In this document: positions 1-11,522 of the stretch, one piece after another
How positions within the stretch are numbered: position 1 is the stretch's first letter
Layout: the number at the start of each line of letters is the position of its first letter
NCBI GenBank assembly: GCA_028023455.1
Contig: JAQFVV010006698.1
Location: 393,303-457,302 of the forward strand
Direction: 5' to 3'
DNA length: 64,000 bases
Source of the DNA: Epiperipatus broadwayi
Lineage: Eukaryota; Onychophora; Udeonychophora; Euonychophora; Peripatidae
The notes under the pieces: model-generated
Told to the model about the DNA's origin: nothing
The model's input: the letters and a program-made list of their open reading frames with translations, nothing else
Databases searched by the model: none
Program-made: the position numbers and the translations under genes

Positions 1-893
1 ATGAATGCTTCTGTACAAGAATTCACTAAAAAAACATTCAGTTTTTAAAAATTCACTAAAATATGTACATATTCAATCTCACAAAATTGACTCAACAAAA
101 TTTACATACAGTAGTGTACCGAGAACAATATGTACATTAGTTCACTAGTGTATGTAACCTATTTTTCTAAACATGAAAAAGAATGAACTATTCACACACA
201 TTATTTTTTGCATGGAATATATGTTAACTTTCAATTTTTTTACCAATAGTTGAATTGCTTTCATATAAAGTAAATAATGAGTTTGACCATTGCATTATGT
301 GTTGATTAAATTAAAAGTTAAGAATGTTACAAATTTTTGGAAGATAAATGAATATTTTGATAATGTATTATCTATACTTTATAGTCAGAGTCTAATTAAC
401 AGGCAAGAGTTACATACTTTTTTCTAAACTATTTTTTCCAAACAAAAAAGAATGAACAATTCAAACATTATTTTTGTATGGAATTTCTGTTAATTTTCAA
501 TTTTTTTTAACAACAGTTGTGGTTTACAGTTGCATTATCTGCATTATTGATTGATTATAAGAATTTCAAACAATGCTAAAGTATAATTAAGAATATTAAA
601 AGTATTTAGAAAATAAAAATATATTGATAATGAATTATTAAAAGTATTTAGAAAATAAAAATATATTGATAATGAATACTGTATCTGTAACTAGTCAGTC
701 TTATTTACATATAAGAGAGTTAATCTGGATGTATGTAATTCATATATAATAGCTAATACATAAGAAAATAACAAAATTATGGAGTGTGCTTTCATTCCTA
801 AAAAAGTCACACTTCATCACTGATATATGAATATGTGCTTTTTATGTTTTTAGATATATTAATGAATAATAAATGTAATTATTTTTGATTTAG
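1..893 (+). other. 3' part of the last intron of serine protease gene 1
   Basis: No coding sequence is visible. The segment ends in a T-rich tract and the acceptor TTTAG at 889-893, directly before the GDSGSP exon, so I read it as the end of an intron on the + strand. Two diverged units of about 250 bp (roughly 148-390 and 415-690) share the phrases TTTCTAAAC, AAAGAATGAAC, TATGGAAT and TTTTCAATTTTTT in the same order, an old tandem duplication inside the intron. Confidence 0.55.
594..677. repeat. Exact 42-bp tandem duplication
   Basis: Positions 594-635 and 636-677 are identical 42-bp units, each starting TATTAAAAG and ending GATAATGAAT, with no spacer. Exact identity inside an otherwise diverged intron suggests a recent slippage or duplication event. 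Confidence 0.9.
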
Positions 894-1055
894 GGTGATT
901 CAGGAAGTCCTTTGGCTGTTAATCTCAATAATAGTTGGTTTGTTGTTGGTGTTGTGTCATCAGCAATAAATCTTTGTGAATACTCCCTTACTCCTGCAAT
1001 ATTTATACAAGTATCTGGTTATATTGATTGGATTTCTAATAAGATGATGGCATAA
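894..1055 (+). CDS. Trypsin-like (S1) serine protease, last coding exon
   Basis: The exon starts after TTTAG at 893 and ends at TAA 1053-1055, encoding 53 residues. It opens with GDSGSPL, the active-site serine motif of chymotrypsin-fold (S1A) proteases, here with Ser instead of the usual second Gly before Pro. It continues with SWFVVGVVSS, a single Cys (LCEYS), PAIFIQVSGYIDWI and a short tail, matching the family's C-terminal beta-barrel and final helix (usually GVYTRVS.Y..WI). Gly-Asp-Ser-Gly at the start of the last exon is a common intron position in S1 genes. The catalytic His and Asp exons lie upstream of the window. The gene has the same orientation as the protease gene at 47-56 kb, suggesting a tandem cluster. 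The GDSGS variant and the unusual Cys pattern may indicate altered specificity or a divergent paralogue. Confidence 0.85.
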   Translation, partial: GDSGSPLAVNLNNSWFVVGVVSSAINLCEYSLTPAIFIQVSGYIDWISNKMMA

Positions 1056-1103
1056 AGGCTATAGAACAAATTTATTTTTTTTATATGTAAAATAATAATG
1101 TAA

Positions 1104-1109
1104 AATAAA
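1104..1109 (+). promoter_or_regulatory. Polyadenylation signal of protease gene 1
   Basis: AATAAA lies 48 bases after the stop codon at 1055, in an A-rich 3' UTR followed by a T-rich stretch. It is the first canonical hexamer downstream. Confidence 0.5.
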
Positions 1110-2300
1110 AGGGAAACAAATAATTATTTATTTATAATTTGGTGGCAGTGCGTCTATTATTTGTTTCATTTTATATAGGAATTTTTTCATTAATGTCACA
1201 AAAGCATTCTTCACTCACCATTTTGTCCCAATCCTGCCTTGTCAATCCTAAATTTAAATTTACATTTTCTTGATCATATTAAAAATGCAATATTGATGTA
1301 GGGGCTTTTGAAAGTTAAAAAGACAACCATTATTTTTCTAGAGTGAAATTTTAATATCACTTTTCCTGACAAATCTAATAGAATTTGAAACTCAAGACAA
1401 GATTTAAAAAAAAACAACAACATTATTACATGATCTAATTTCACAAAACAATGTTATATACTACATTAAATATATGTAATATAATAATTTTCCCACCATG
1501 TTTATCAAATATTTATGATTATTTGTGTGGCCTGAATATTATTGGGCAATTGTTGTATATACTTCATCTTAAAATTGAAAATGATAAATATGCAAATCAT
1601 ACAAGTCAATTTAAACATATGGATCTTTGATATTATATATCAAAGACAATCTTTAAATAAGTTTAAACTTTTGGGCACCAACAATGCTCTGAAGTACTTA
1701 AGCTAGGTCCTGAATACCAAATGAAACAAAATGGTAATTGTAACAAGCCACAACCTTTTTAAACAAGAGTAAAAACACTGAAAATAACTAAAACATAGGT
1801 TTGATTTGTTGATTTATGACATCGATAAAACTTTGAAACAATATTGATTCTTCTTTGTAGACATAACTGAAGCATGTTAATTTATTAGCTGTTAAGGTTA
1901 GGTTTAAATTCACTATAGTCTTTTTCAATAAAGTCTACAGATGGAGCTGCATAAATAGTTATTCATCATTGATAGTAAATGCTTGTAGAAATAGGAACAT
2001 GAGAGCAAAAGACATATGTAGTAAATCTTATGAATTTTTCTACATAAAAATGCTAAATGGACAAACTGTTAGTAGCATTTAACTGTTTGGGAAAACTAAA
2101 AGACTAATGCTAGATGACCATTTTGAAATCATAAATGAATGCAAAGTTGCTGGAGATATATTAGATGTGTCTACTCGATTCCATTTACATTCAATATACT
2201 TGAGATAATGAACCTTCAACTATAAGAAGAAACTGTTACAATGCCTGGGTGTTGATTTTTTGAATATAAGTGCCTTAAATGTAGCCAGCCATGTTTGACT
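1110..2300. other. Intergenic sequence, nothing recognised
   Basis: AT-rich with no supported ORF, repeat end or RNA gene. Confidence 0.5.
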
Positions 2301-2319
2301 TTTTTTATCCATATATTTT

Positions 2320-2799
2320 AGGTGAAAGATTTGAAATAGAGACATACTTCATATACATGGAACATAATTGCAAATATAAAAAATTTGAACACAGACTTTC
2401 AAGCACCCTTCATTTGTACATACAATCTTGTATCACTGATACACATTACAATGAACATGTAAAAGAGATAAATAATCACCAATTTACCTATGTGTTTAAG
2501 CATCACACATCAGTTGATCCAAATTATTATCTGCCATACATGTATAATAAGTGCTCAATATATATTAAGATATGAAATCATCATACTTTATTGGAAAGAC
2601 TTCAATCTACTCCAACACTTAAGCCATCAACACAATTGAAAATCTGATAATGGAAAATCGAAATAACATGCCGATGCCAGTATTGTTATGCCCATATTGA
2701 CCAAGACAGTGTGCTCAAATCCCCTATATTTACAATTGAGCTTAAGGTAAATAAAGAATGTCTGCATTTCAAATATTGCACCTTTAGATTGCATCCTGT

Positions 2800-2800
<1 letters not shown>
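2320..2800. repeat. Diverged inverted repeat, possible old fold-back element
   Basis: A segment around 2328-2400 (+) and the reverse complement of about 2700-2790 translate to similar peptides (FEIETYFIYMEHNCKYKKFE against [20 protein letters not shown]), so the two blocks are an inverted repeat with a spacer of about 300 bp. The outer part (CTCCAACACTT..GCCATC near 2615) resembles 46606-46690, so it is also dispersed. I do not recognise a protein; the peptide match is used only to show the DNA relationship. Confidence 0.4.

Positions 2801-2804
<4 letters not shown>

Positions 2805-2879
<75 letters not shown>
2805..2879. repeat. (AT)n microsatellite
   Basis: Uninterrupted AT dinucleotides, about 37 units, immediately upstream of the PLE-A fragment. 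Confidence 0.95.
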
Positions 2880-2880
<1 letters not shown>

Positions 2881-2882
<2 letters not shown>

Positions 2883-2953
2883 CGATTTCTGTATTTCTTC
2901 AAAATAATATACACAAATTTATAAATAAATATTTAAAAATACAGTATTTAAAA

Positions 2954-3021
<68 letters not shown>

Positions 3022-3430
3022 TAATATATAATATAATATATATATAACCGTCACTTAAGAGCACTTTCAACCAACTTGTGGCTTTGTCAACTATCACTTT
3101 TAAAATGTCAGCTTTCCCATAATTCTATGATGTCAACTTTCCCATAATTCTGTGATCTTAATGTTTGCTGCTTGCCTATTAACCAAATGTTGCTTGTATT
3201 TACATATCAACATCGCCTCTTTAATTTTCCTTTTATTATTATTTCTTTCAATTTCCAATATTTTTATATTGTTATAATTAAAATTGAAACCAAATATAAA
3301 TCATGTATATATGGTTTCGATTTTAATTATAACAACATAAAAATATTGGAAATTGAAAGAAATAATAATAAAAGGAAAATTAAAGAGGGAATGTTGATAT
3401 GTAAATACAAGCAACATTTAGTTACCACTT
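2881..3430. mobile_element. PLE-A: fold-back 3' end of a Penelope-like element
   Basis: This block, minus its internal AT expansion, is repeated at 27.9-28.24 kb, and an older relative occurs near 31.75-31.95 kb. Its distal part folds on itself: 3180-3291 and 3313-3424 are inverted arms of 112 bp with a 21-nt spacer. Each arm, read outwards, encodes KILEIERNNNKRKIKE, which resembles the last block of PLE GIY-YIG endonuclease regions (an E followed several residues later by a basic RK(I/F)KE run). The call therefore rests on that short motif and on the shared fold-back/(TA)n architecture with PLE-B. No reverse transcriptase is present; this is a terminal fragment. Confidence 0.55.
2956..3046. 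repeat. (TA)n microsatellite inside PLE-A
   Basis: About 45 TA units, degenerate at the 3' end (ATAATATATA). The related copy at 27.99 kb has only a short AT stretch (TATAAAAATATATGTATA) at this point, so the array grew inside the element after or during insertion. Confidence 0.9.
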
Positions 3431-4830
3431 ATTTATTCAGCTGGATGTACAGATGCTCAGACTTCAGGTGTGGTGATGATATTTCTTGGGCTGGTTAATG
3501 ACAATTTCTTCATTTTCTCCATCTACAAGTACTATTGTAGGATTATTGATATGGTTGTGTCTCAGTTGCTATTGTACCCCTGGAAAAGCAACAAAACTCC
3601 ACCTTTCTTTTGCCAGATATTTATAATTTAGGCTGGCATGAAATACGATATCAAAAACTTATTCAAAGTGGTGTCTTTTCTGCCATCTCAAAAATATAGT
3701 CTATTTTTATGTTTGAAGATCAAGCACTTCCTCCTGAGGAATTTATTCCACCTCAAAAACCATTAACTCTAACCTTTACATTTAAAATTCAAAGGTTGCA
3801 AGAGTTGATTTTGAAACTTTTGTTAAATTTTCAAGGTGTCAAAATTACCCCGTGTGAATTGCGATAGTGCTAGTCTAATGATTTTACGATATGCCCGATT
3901 TATTGAAAATATATTAGTTTACAGTAATTAAAAAAAATAGATTGATTTGGGACATAAGGGCAGTAGTATTGCCAATTTGTCTACACCTTTATCTTTAATT
4001 TTAAATGATTAAAAACTTTTAATAAAACCAATTCATGCCATCCTATATACATAATACTATACAGGATGAATTATATATCTACATACAAATTTACATTTTT
4101 AATAAAATGAATAAATTGACTTTTAATATTAAATATGTAATATAAATTTATTTCTTAATATGGAATAAAATTTAAACAATTATATATAGTGTATGTACAC
4201 AGCGTTCATTCATATATACATATATAATGCTGTACAAGTAGCCATGATAGTACATTTAAACATTAGTTTTATGAATTTTATTTTGATAGGATTTAAACCT
4301 AGCAAAGATGGATTGGAAATCAGGTTGAAGATGAAACGGCAAGGGGCCAAAAGAATTACCAATTCTATACTTAACTGCGTTATATTATCATCATCAGTCC
4401 AGGAGTGGTTTGTATAGTTGCATGCAAAACTGCAGATTAAAAAATATTTAAATCCATTAACAATTTGATACTGAGCCTAAAATCAAATCATTATGCAAAT
4501 TTAACAATCACTTTCTTTTGGTTTAAGAATCCATTGAACTCATTTCTAAATGCAAGCTCTCTGTGTGTAGTGACGAAATCTCTCACTTATCTCTGCATTA
4601 TCTCAAAGACTTTGGACAGAAAAAAACGCTGACAGCAGAGGAAGAAATGAGATGCTTGTGCATCTAAAATCTCATGTTTGTGAGCTGCAATTCAATATAA
4701 ATGTTGTAATTTTAATTCGGGATATTTTATTTGATTAGCTTCCAAATTGAAAAGTACTCATTCATATAGTGTGCCTAATTTTCCGATAGTATCAAATTTT
4801 TTTAATTAGCTGATTTTCACTATTTCTTTC
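3431..4830. other. Non-coding, one weak coding-like patch
   Basis: No repeat end or RNA gene was recognised. A short open frame at 3711-3869 (+) starts MFEDQALPPEEFIPPQKP and has less biased composition than its surroundings, but it has no family signature. It could be a relic of a mobile-element protein or chance. Confidence 0.35.
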
Positions 4831-4922
4831 ATGCATCAAAGTACAGGCCGGAAAGCGAACCCGCAAACCCTGGACAACTGTTTGTAAGGCGGTTGTGCTG
4901 ACCACTCGACCACCAACGCTTA
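4831..4922 (-). mobile_element. tRNA-derived SINE, copy 1
   Basis: On the minus strand the sequence starts AGCGTTGGTGGTCGAGTGGTC, which includes a pol III A-box-like TGGTCGAGTGG, then CCGCCTTACAA and a B box GGTTCGCTTTCC followed by GGCC. Three related copies occur at 14.1, 27.8 and 33.5 kb with the same limits of roughly 90-115 bp. This copy is diverged and has no clear target duplication; short similar flanks (ATTTCTT on both sides) are suggestive only. A functional tRNA is unlikely because the arms are mismatched. Confidence 0.7.
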
Positions 4923-4924
4923 AC

Positions 4925-5743
4925 ATTTCTTCAAGAAAAAAAGTTTTGTGATTATATGTTGTGTTCACAATAGCAAAACAATCTGATTGTATTAGATATC
5001 TTGTGTTTTTACAACTCGGATTAAACCCGGCTCACATAAGTAGAATTAAATATTTTATTCACCTTTAAATACAAAATTGTTTACACACTTTAAATCCTCA
5101 GATAACGCGTCTATCAGCTATACCATGGCAGCTAGTATCTGTCACAATTCGTATTCTAATAGAATGCCTAACAAACCTAGCCACATAAACATGCCTTGTG
5201 TTAGTTGTGAATTCTAACCGCTTCTAGTTTAACATTAAGTTGCTTCAACACTTTAACAAATCTGACAATTATTTGCTATTTTCTAACTTGATCTCCAAAA
5301 GATTACCATTTTCTAGTTTGGATGACTTTTTTAATGAGAGCTTGCAAATATATTAAACATGTTCACCTATTGACCTACTTCTGTCACTGATTAATTTATC
5401 CATTTATTCACTCACTGGTTAATTGTGATGCATTAAATCTGTGCATTATCATAGTTTGATGGCAACAAGTAAAAAATGAATATGAAAATACAAAATAATC
5501 CACGAGTATAAATTGAATATGTAGTATTTTTGTTAAATAATATATAAAAATAAAAACAATATAAGAAAGTAAAAATAAAAATTAGTAAAAAAAAATATGA
5601 GAAAATATAAAAAAATATATAGTGTAATATGTAATGCAACATTTTATTGCAGAAATAAGATTTTTACCAAGAAGAAAATATCGTCAATATATATTAATAA
5701 AAAGAGAAATGCAACAATAAAATGTTATAAAGGGTTGTATAAA

Positions 5744-5744
<1 letters not shown>
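4925..5744. other. Non-coding AT-rich sequence
   Basis: No element or exon recognised. Confidence 0.5.

Positions 5745-5818
<74 letters not shown>
5745..5818. repeat. (TA)n microsatellite abutting an RTE fragment
   Basis: About 37 TA units run directly into the RTE-1 coding fragment with no intervening sequence. Confidence 0.95.
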
Positions 5819-5822
<4 letters not shown>

Positions 5823-6403
5823 AGATTTTGCAGATGATGTAGTTATTTTTGCAAATAATGCTTCAGAGCTCCAGGAAATGTTGCAGGAGTTAGCAGATGA
5901 AAGTAGAAAAGTAGGACTAAAGATAAATGTTAAAAAGACTAAAGTAATGTTTAATCGATTTGCTCAAAATATGAAAATAAAGATTGATTATGAAGAATTA
6001 GAAGTTAACAGTTACAAATACCTTGGTCAGATTATTAATACAGATGGAAACATAATGGAGGAAATTAATCATAGAATTAAACTTGGTTGGAGTGCTTTTG
6101 GTAGAAATAACTTGATACTAAAAGGAAATATGCCTATGTGTTTGAAAAGAATGGTTTTTAACAAATGTGTTTTACCAGCTTTTACTTATGGATCTGAGAC
6201 TTGGACACTTAATAGAAGAGCAATACAGAGACTTCAGACCACTCAAAGGAGTATGGAGAGATGTATGTTGGGAGTAACAAGAAGAGATCGAAAACGCAAT
6301 GTATGGGTAAGACAACAAACAGGTGTTACTGACCTTATTGAAAAAAATAAAAGATTGAAATGGAGTTGGGCTGGACATATTGCTAGAAGAAATGATAATA
6401 GAT
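5819..6403 (+). pseudogene. RTE-1: 5'- and 3'-truncated RTE-type LINE reverse transcriptase
   Basis: The open frame begins inside the reverse-transcriptase palm at LDFADDVVIFANN, the catalytic YxDD-type motif C with both aspartates present. It continues through the thumb (SYKYLGQIIN) and the typical C-terminal region (LTYGSETWTLN in related copies, HIARRND) to a stop at 6403-6405, where similarity ends abruptly. EN, RT motifs A and B and the 3' tail are missing. One residue of an EE pair before VNSYKYL is deleted relative to the RTE-5 copy at 57 kb. This is the longest uninterrupted C-terminal RTE frame in the window, but it has no promoter or 5' half and cannot encode an enzyme. The left junction is the TA array. 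Confidence 0.85.
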
Positions 6404-6848
6404 GAATAACGGATTACAACCGTGTATAAGAAATGTAATGCCAAAAACAATGAAACAGAGATGTTTCTCTGTTGAATTCTATATTATCAAAAATACATTT
6501 TACTTTATAAGAATTTCCAGAGTAAAAAAAAAGCATCGGTTTCTTCAAGATATACATCATGAATTTTGTCTTTTTTTAAAAAATATTTATAAAAATTCAT
6601 TAGCAAATATTAGACAAGAGATTATTCAATAATAAATTATGTTTCTCCTAGTATCATTTTAACTATACCACTCTCACACATTCACTTCCAACACATTGTG
6701 GAGGAATGTAATCATAAACATATAATCAAAGATGTAAAATAAATTTCAAATCCCCAAAATAGGTAATTTCTCATCAGTTGGCCTAGACCACATTATTTTA
6801 CACATTTCTTTATCAATGTTCAGTCCCTATACTGGTAGAAAATTCATC
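6404..6848. other. Non-coding spacer between two RTE copies
   Basis: Nothing recognised. Confidence 0.5.
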
Positions 6849-9800
6849 ATCATCATAAAACATTATCAATCCGCTGCAGGATGAAGATCTCCAAGTTCAA
6901 TTCAACTTCTCTGATCTTTAGCTTCTCTTCTCCACATCACCCCTGCGCACATTCTTATTTCATCCATCCATTTTACATGCAGTCTCTTCTCTGGGTCTTT
7001 TACAAACACTTTGAATCTAGTTTAAGATTTCAATTGTCCATCTATTATCATTTCTTCTAGCAATATGTCCAGCCCAACCCCACTTCAATCTTTTAATTTT
7101 TTCAATACGATAAGTAACACCTGTGTGTTCTTTTACCCATACATTGCATTTTCGATCTCTTCTTGTTACTCCCAACATGCATCTGTCCATACTTTTTTGA
7201 GAGGTCGGAAGTCTTTGTATTGCTCTTCTATTAAGTGTCCATGTCTCAGATCCATAAGTTAGAACTGGTAAAACATATTTATTAAAAACCTTTCTTTTCA
7301 AACACATAGGCATATTTCATTTTAGTATCAAAAAGCAGTCCAACCAAGTTTCATTCTATGATTAATTTCATCCATTATGTTTCCATCTGTATTAATTATA
7401 TGACCAAGGTATTTTTACCGTTAAACTTCTTCTAACTCATCATAATAAATCTTTATTTTTATATTTTGATAAAATCCATTAAACATTACTTTAGTATTTT
7501 TAACATATATCTTTAACCCTACTTTCCTCTGATAACTCCTGTAACATTTCCTGCAGATCTAAAACATTATTTGCAAAAACAACTACATCATCTGCAAAAT
7601 CTAAATGACTTAAATAATCTCCATTTACTTTCACTCCATTAGCTTCCCATTTTAATCCACAAAATATTTCTTGTGGCACTGCTGTAAAAAGTTTTGGAGT
7701 TATAGAGTAACCCTGTCTTACACCCTTGTCAATATTGACTTTCCCAGTAGCATTATGTAATCTAATTGATGCTGATGCATTTTTATAAATATTCTTTAAA
7801 ATATGACAATATCCTGGATTTATACCTTCATGATCCAATGCTTTAATCACTGAAAAATGTTTATAGAATCAAGTGCCTTTTCATAATCTACAAATCGAAA
7901 GCATAGTGGCAACTCATATTCATTTGTCCATTCTATAACTTCTTTTAATATCTCGATAAGATCTACTGTAATAAAACCACATTCAAATCCACCTTGTTCT
8001 CTTGGTTGGTGGAAATCCAACGTAATCTGTAGACGAGTTGTAATTATCCTGGTAAAAATTTTGTATAAAACTAATAAAAGGCTGATACGTCTGTAATTTC
8101 TAATATCTCATTTATCACCTTTTTTTAAATATTAATATTAATACTGCATTCTTTCAATCGTCTTTATCATTTATACATTTAGTATATAACTTTGCTAAAA
8201 ATTTTCTATTTTTTCACCTGCTTCTTTTATATATCAATTATAATCCCATCATTACCTGGAGCCTTTCCTTTCTTCATAAATTTAATTGCATATCTCACTT
8301 CTTTATTTAGTAGGTACTTGTTCTTTATTACTATATTGTTGATGATAAAAGCCTTCTACCCATTTCATGATGTCATGTCTCTTTTTAGTAATAATTCCAT
8401 CTTTTGTTCTTATTGCATATATAAATTTCCTACCAATACCAAAATGTTGTTTTACACTCATGAGTCTTTTATTCTCTTTTACATTTTTCCTTGCTAGTTT
8501 ACTGTTACACATTCCTATATCATTTTCAACTCTTTTCTACACCGTTTTACAAAAATCGAGATATTTAATCGTTTTTAATTCATCATTTTTATATATCTTT
8601 ATATTTCTTCTATTCTTCATATATTCTCTAGTCTCAATAGAAATTTTATTGGTCAATTGTTGCTTTTTCTACCAGCTATCTTTGTTGCAGTTTTTAAAAT
8701 GGTATCAGTTATTTTCATATTAATTTCATTTACATCTGAATCATGTTCAAAATCTACGAATGTTTGAAACCAATTTGTAAGTTTTAATTTAAATTCCTTA
8801 GAATGTTTCTGAATATTAGAGATGTCAACTGTAAATATTGTTTTTCTTAATAATTTTGGTCTCTCCAGTTTTGCATTAACATGTATCTTACGATGATCAC
8901 TTCCTGTGTTAAATTTATTAAGAACATTACAATCTTGAAATATGTATTTTCTGTCAGTCAAAATATAATCGAATTCTGCTGTGATTTCATTTGGATGCTT
9001 CTATGTCCATTTCCTTTTAATATTTTTATCAAAAAAATAATTTGTAATATAAAGTTTTTATTTTTCTGCAAACTCCACAATTGTATGTCTTCTCTCATTT
9101 CTATTACATAACCAAAATTACTTAGAGCCCTTTCATCTTTCATTTGTTTACTAATTTGAGCATTAATGTCTCCTATAACAATTTTAAAAGGTTGTTTACT
9201 CTGATCAAAAGCTTTTTGTACATCCATATAAAAATATTTTACTATTTCATAACGATGACAACTTGTTGGAACATACACCCGAAAAATCTACATTTGGTAT
9301 CTGATATTATGTTGTATAACTAATCTTGCCACTCTGTCAGATACACCATCAATCTCAACAGTCCTTGTTCTTTCACTTTTTCTTTATGATAAATCATACT
9401 CCACTTGTATTTCTAATTTCTGTGTCTTTATAATAGAGTACATGTCCACTTTGTAAATCAATTGTCTCTTCACCTTTTCTTCTATTTTCACATTGTGCAA
9501 TAATGTCCCATTTAATGTAAGACAGTTTTACTTCTAATTCTTGTAATAATCCTTAACTTGATTGTGATTTGCAGTTGTAAGTACCTTATTAAAAAGTCAT
9601 CATCAAATGGCAACCTGGGTCTGCAATAAGAAGATTCTTAGCAACTTATACCTTTGGCCACCAACCACTGGTTTGGTTGGTGACTTTACAGCATCCTGGG
9701 AATAAGGTCCATGATTTACAGTTATTCTGTCTTATCAGGCAACTGAGAATAAAGACCTTGGTGTTTCTTGATCTTAAACTCAACAATAAACTCACCATGC

Positions 9801-9985
9801 TGGCCAATGCATGTTGGTGAGCAGCTCGTCCATGTTCGTATACAATATGAATAATCCCATAGTAATAACAGAAGCAATGACAAGAATGTATGGAGTGGAC
9901 ATTATATATTTGCCATGCTCGATTTTCTTTATGGTTTCCAAGATTATTCAAAGTGTCTCCTTTCAGTTAAAAGCAAATATCTCTT
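6849..9985 (-). mobile_element. RTE-2: near full-length, decayed RTE-type LINE
   Basis: On the minus strand this copy runs from a 5' UTR (9595-9985, matching 59445-59895) through an AP-type endonuclease and reverse transcriptase to a 3' end of tandem GAT trinucleotides (TCATCATCATC at 6850 on the + strand), the short tandem tail typical of RTE-clade LINEs. Length and order match the full-length copy RTE-5. Many indels break the frame. No clear target duplication was found. Confidence 0.85.
7017..9590 (-). pseudogene. RTE-2 endonuclease/reverse transcriptase ORF, broken
   Basis: This is a relic of a single-ORF LINE protein. Readable pieces in order on the minus strand are: endonuclease N-terminus near 9590; the GDINAQI block (9170, equivalent to GDFNARIG of better copies); the SDHRKI block (8900); a connector; RT motif A FVDYEKALDSI (about 7890-7860), with its catalytic Asp intact; RGVRQGYSITP (7720); motif C FADDVVVFANN (7600); and the C-terminal LTYGSETWTL and HIARRND blocks (7260-7050). 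Pieces sit in different frames with stops between them, so no protein is made. It is interesting that both catalytic RT motifs survive here while they are lost in the younger-looking RTE-5. Confidence 0.85.
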
Positions 9986-10533
9986 GATTTAATGAAAGTC
10001 AATTAATATTTTCATTAGTCATTCATTATACTAAAAATTACCGAACAAAAATTATATTCTTGTAGTATGATTTTTACTACACTACTCTGATGCAAGGTAA
10101 CTTGTGGATTATAGATTTTTTTCACGTGTCTTTTGTCATAATTTGATAATTACATTTCTCCACAGGATGGTAAGAGCAGATAGAAACCATTCCATTTCTT
10201 TCATGAGAACGGTGTAGAGAAAATTACACTACAGAAGTATAATTCATTATGGTATAATCTCTACCATAATGAATGACTAATTAATACAAATGATTAATAT
10301 ACTTTTATTAAGTGATTTGTGTCAAAGTTGTGAGAATAACATGTTTGATATTTATCAATTAAATTTAGTAATTTGCTAAATTTCATGCTCTGGATTTGAG
10401 TTGGTTTGTATTTCAATATTTAACATAGTTTAACATACAACTTCAAATTGGTGTCATTTTGAAGTTTGCTATTATTGGGATATAGACTTTTAAGCAGAGA
10501 GTGTTACTGGATGTTTGTAATTGTATAATAAAG

Positions 10534-10534
<1 letters not shown>
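9986..10534. other. Non-coding flank of PLE-B
   Basis: No gene seen. A block near 10200-10250 (GAGAAAATTACACTACA) has a diverged relative at 11875-11925 on the other side of PLE-B, so the element may lie inside an older direct repeat. Confidence 0.4.
10242..10274. repeat. Short perfect hairpin
   Basis: ATTCATTATGGTA (10242-10254) and TACCATAATGAAT (10262-10274) are exact inverted complements separated by 7 nt. Confidence 0.8.

Positions 10535-10627
<93 letters not shown>
10535..10627. repeat. (TA)n microsatellite, left border of PLE-B
   Basis: About 46 TA units, ending at the outer edge of the PLE-B palindrome. Confidence 0.95.
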
Positions 10628-10630
<3 letters not shown>

Positions 10631-10785
10631 TATTCACTAGAATAAAAACTACAAAATTTTTAAAAAATGCCTGTATAAAATTAAAGATTAAAATTCTTTG
10701 CTATACCTCGCCCCGGTATTCCACCATCTTAAGTAGCAATCTGTCAATATTTAAATATGATCAAACTCTCACACAGTAAGCGTTC

Positions 10786-11157
10786 TCATGTGATTACCTC
10801 TTTCCATAAATTGTGAATATTAACACAATGACACTGTTTATTCAACACATTATCCGTACTATTTATAAAATAGGACTCCTTAATTCTTCTTTTCCTCAAA
10901 TCATTTTCCATATGCAAAATAAAAACTCTATCAAAGCAGAATTCTCCATTACAACTCACAGCATGTTCTGCAAAAACAGATTTATATCTATCTGCAGAAC
11001 AACACAACTTATTATATAATAATTCATGCTCCCTAATCCTCTTTTTCAATGCACATTTGGTCTCCCCAATGTAACTATAACCACAATGACATACCACTTT
11101 ATATATAACATTACATTTGTTGCTTTTATCAATTGAATCTTTGCCATTAATAACCAA
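10786..11157 (-). CDS. GIY-YIG endonuclease domain of PLE-B, left arm (partial)
   Basis: A 123-residue open frame. Near residue 18 it has NVIYKVVC, the GIY half of the motif in the divergent form seen in PLEs, then CGYSYIGET (the YIG half), a basic KKRIREHE helix with the conserved Arg and His, an EH pair, the FDRVFIL block and E..LRKRRIKESYFI, the end of the fold with its conserved Glu. In PLEs this domain nicks the target site for reverse transcription. The N-terminal RT is absent and the reading frame starts in the palindrome spacer, so it is a domain fragment. It is open to its stop and nearly identical to the opposite-arm copy. Whether it is expressed cannot be told. Confidence 0.8.
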   Translation of the reverse strand: MVINGKDSIDKSNKCNVIYKVVCHCGYSYIGETKCALKKRIREHELLYNKLCCSADRYKSVFAEHAVSCNGEFCFDRVFILHMENDLRKRRIKESYFINSTDNVLNKQCHCVNIHNLWKEVIT

Positions 11158-11159
11158 GC

Positions 11160-11522
11160 AACAAATGTAATGTTATATATAAAGTGGTATGTCATTGTGG
11201 TTATAGTTACATTGGGGAGACCAAATGTGCATTGAAAAAGAGGATTAGGGAGCATGAATTATTATATAATAAGTTGTGTTGTTCTGCAGATAGATATAAA
11301 TCTGTTTTTGCAGAACATACAGTGATTTGTAATGGAGAATTCTGCTTTGATAGAGTTTTTATTTTGCATATGGAAAATGATTTGAGGAAAAGAAGAATTA
11401 AGGAGTCCTATTTTATAAATAGTACAGATAATGTGTTGAATAAACAGTGTCATTGTGTTAATATTCACAATTTATGGAAAGTAGGTAATTCACGTGAGAA
11501 CGTTACTGGTGTGAGAGTTTGA
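11160..11522 (+). CDS. GIY-YIG endonuclease domain of PLE-B, right arm (partial)
   Basis: Mirror copy of the left-arm ORF. The frame is open from about 11160, the first ATG downstream being at 11190 in VCHCGYSYIGET; the GIY half (NVIYKVV) lies just upstream in the same frame. It shares the KKRIREHE, FDRVFIL and KRRIKESYFI blocks. The copies differ at a few residues (EHTVICN against EHAVSCN), and the C-terminus diverges after HNLWK because of an indel. This is a domain fragment of a retroelement, not a host gene. Confidence 0.75.
   Translation, partial: NKCNVIYKVVCHCGYSYIGETKCALKKRIREHELLYNKLCCSADRYKSVFAEHTVICNGEFCFDRVFILHMENDLRKRRIKESYFINSTDNVLNKQCHCVNIHNLWKVGNSRENVTGVRV

Noticed and set aside
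2291-2575. 94-codon open frame (+)
   Set aside because: AT-driven composition, no splice or start context, and part of the sequence belongs to an inverted repeat.
6172-6450. Opposite-strand frames lying over RTE copies (also at 56851-57057, 58195-58596, 62182-62403 and 63540-63950)
   Set aside because: They are antisense shadows of the reverse-transcriptase frame and recur only because the element recurs.
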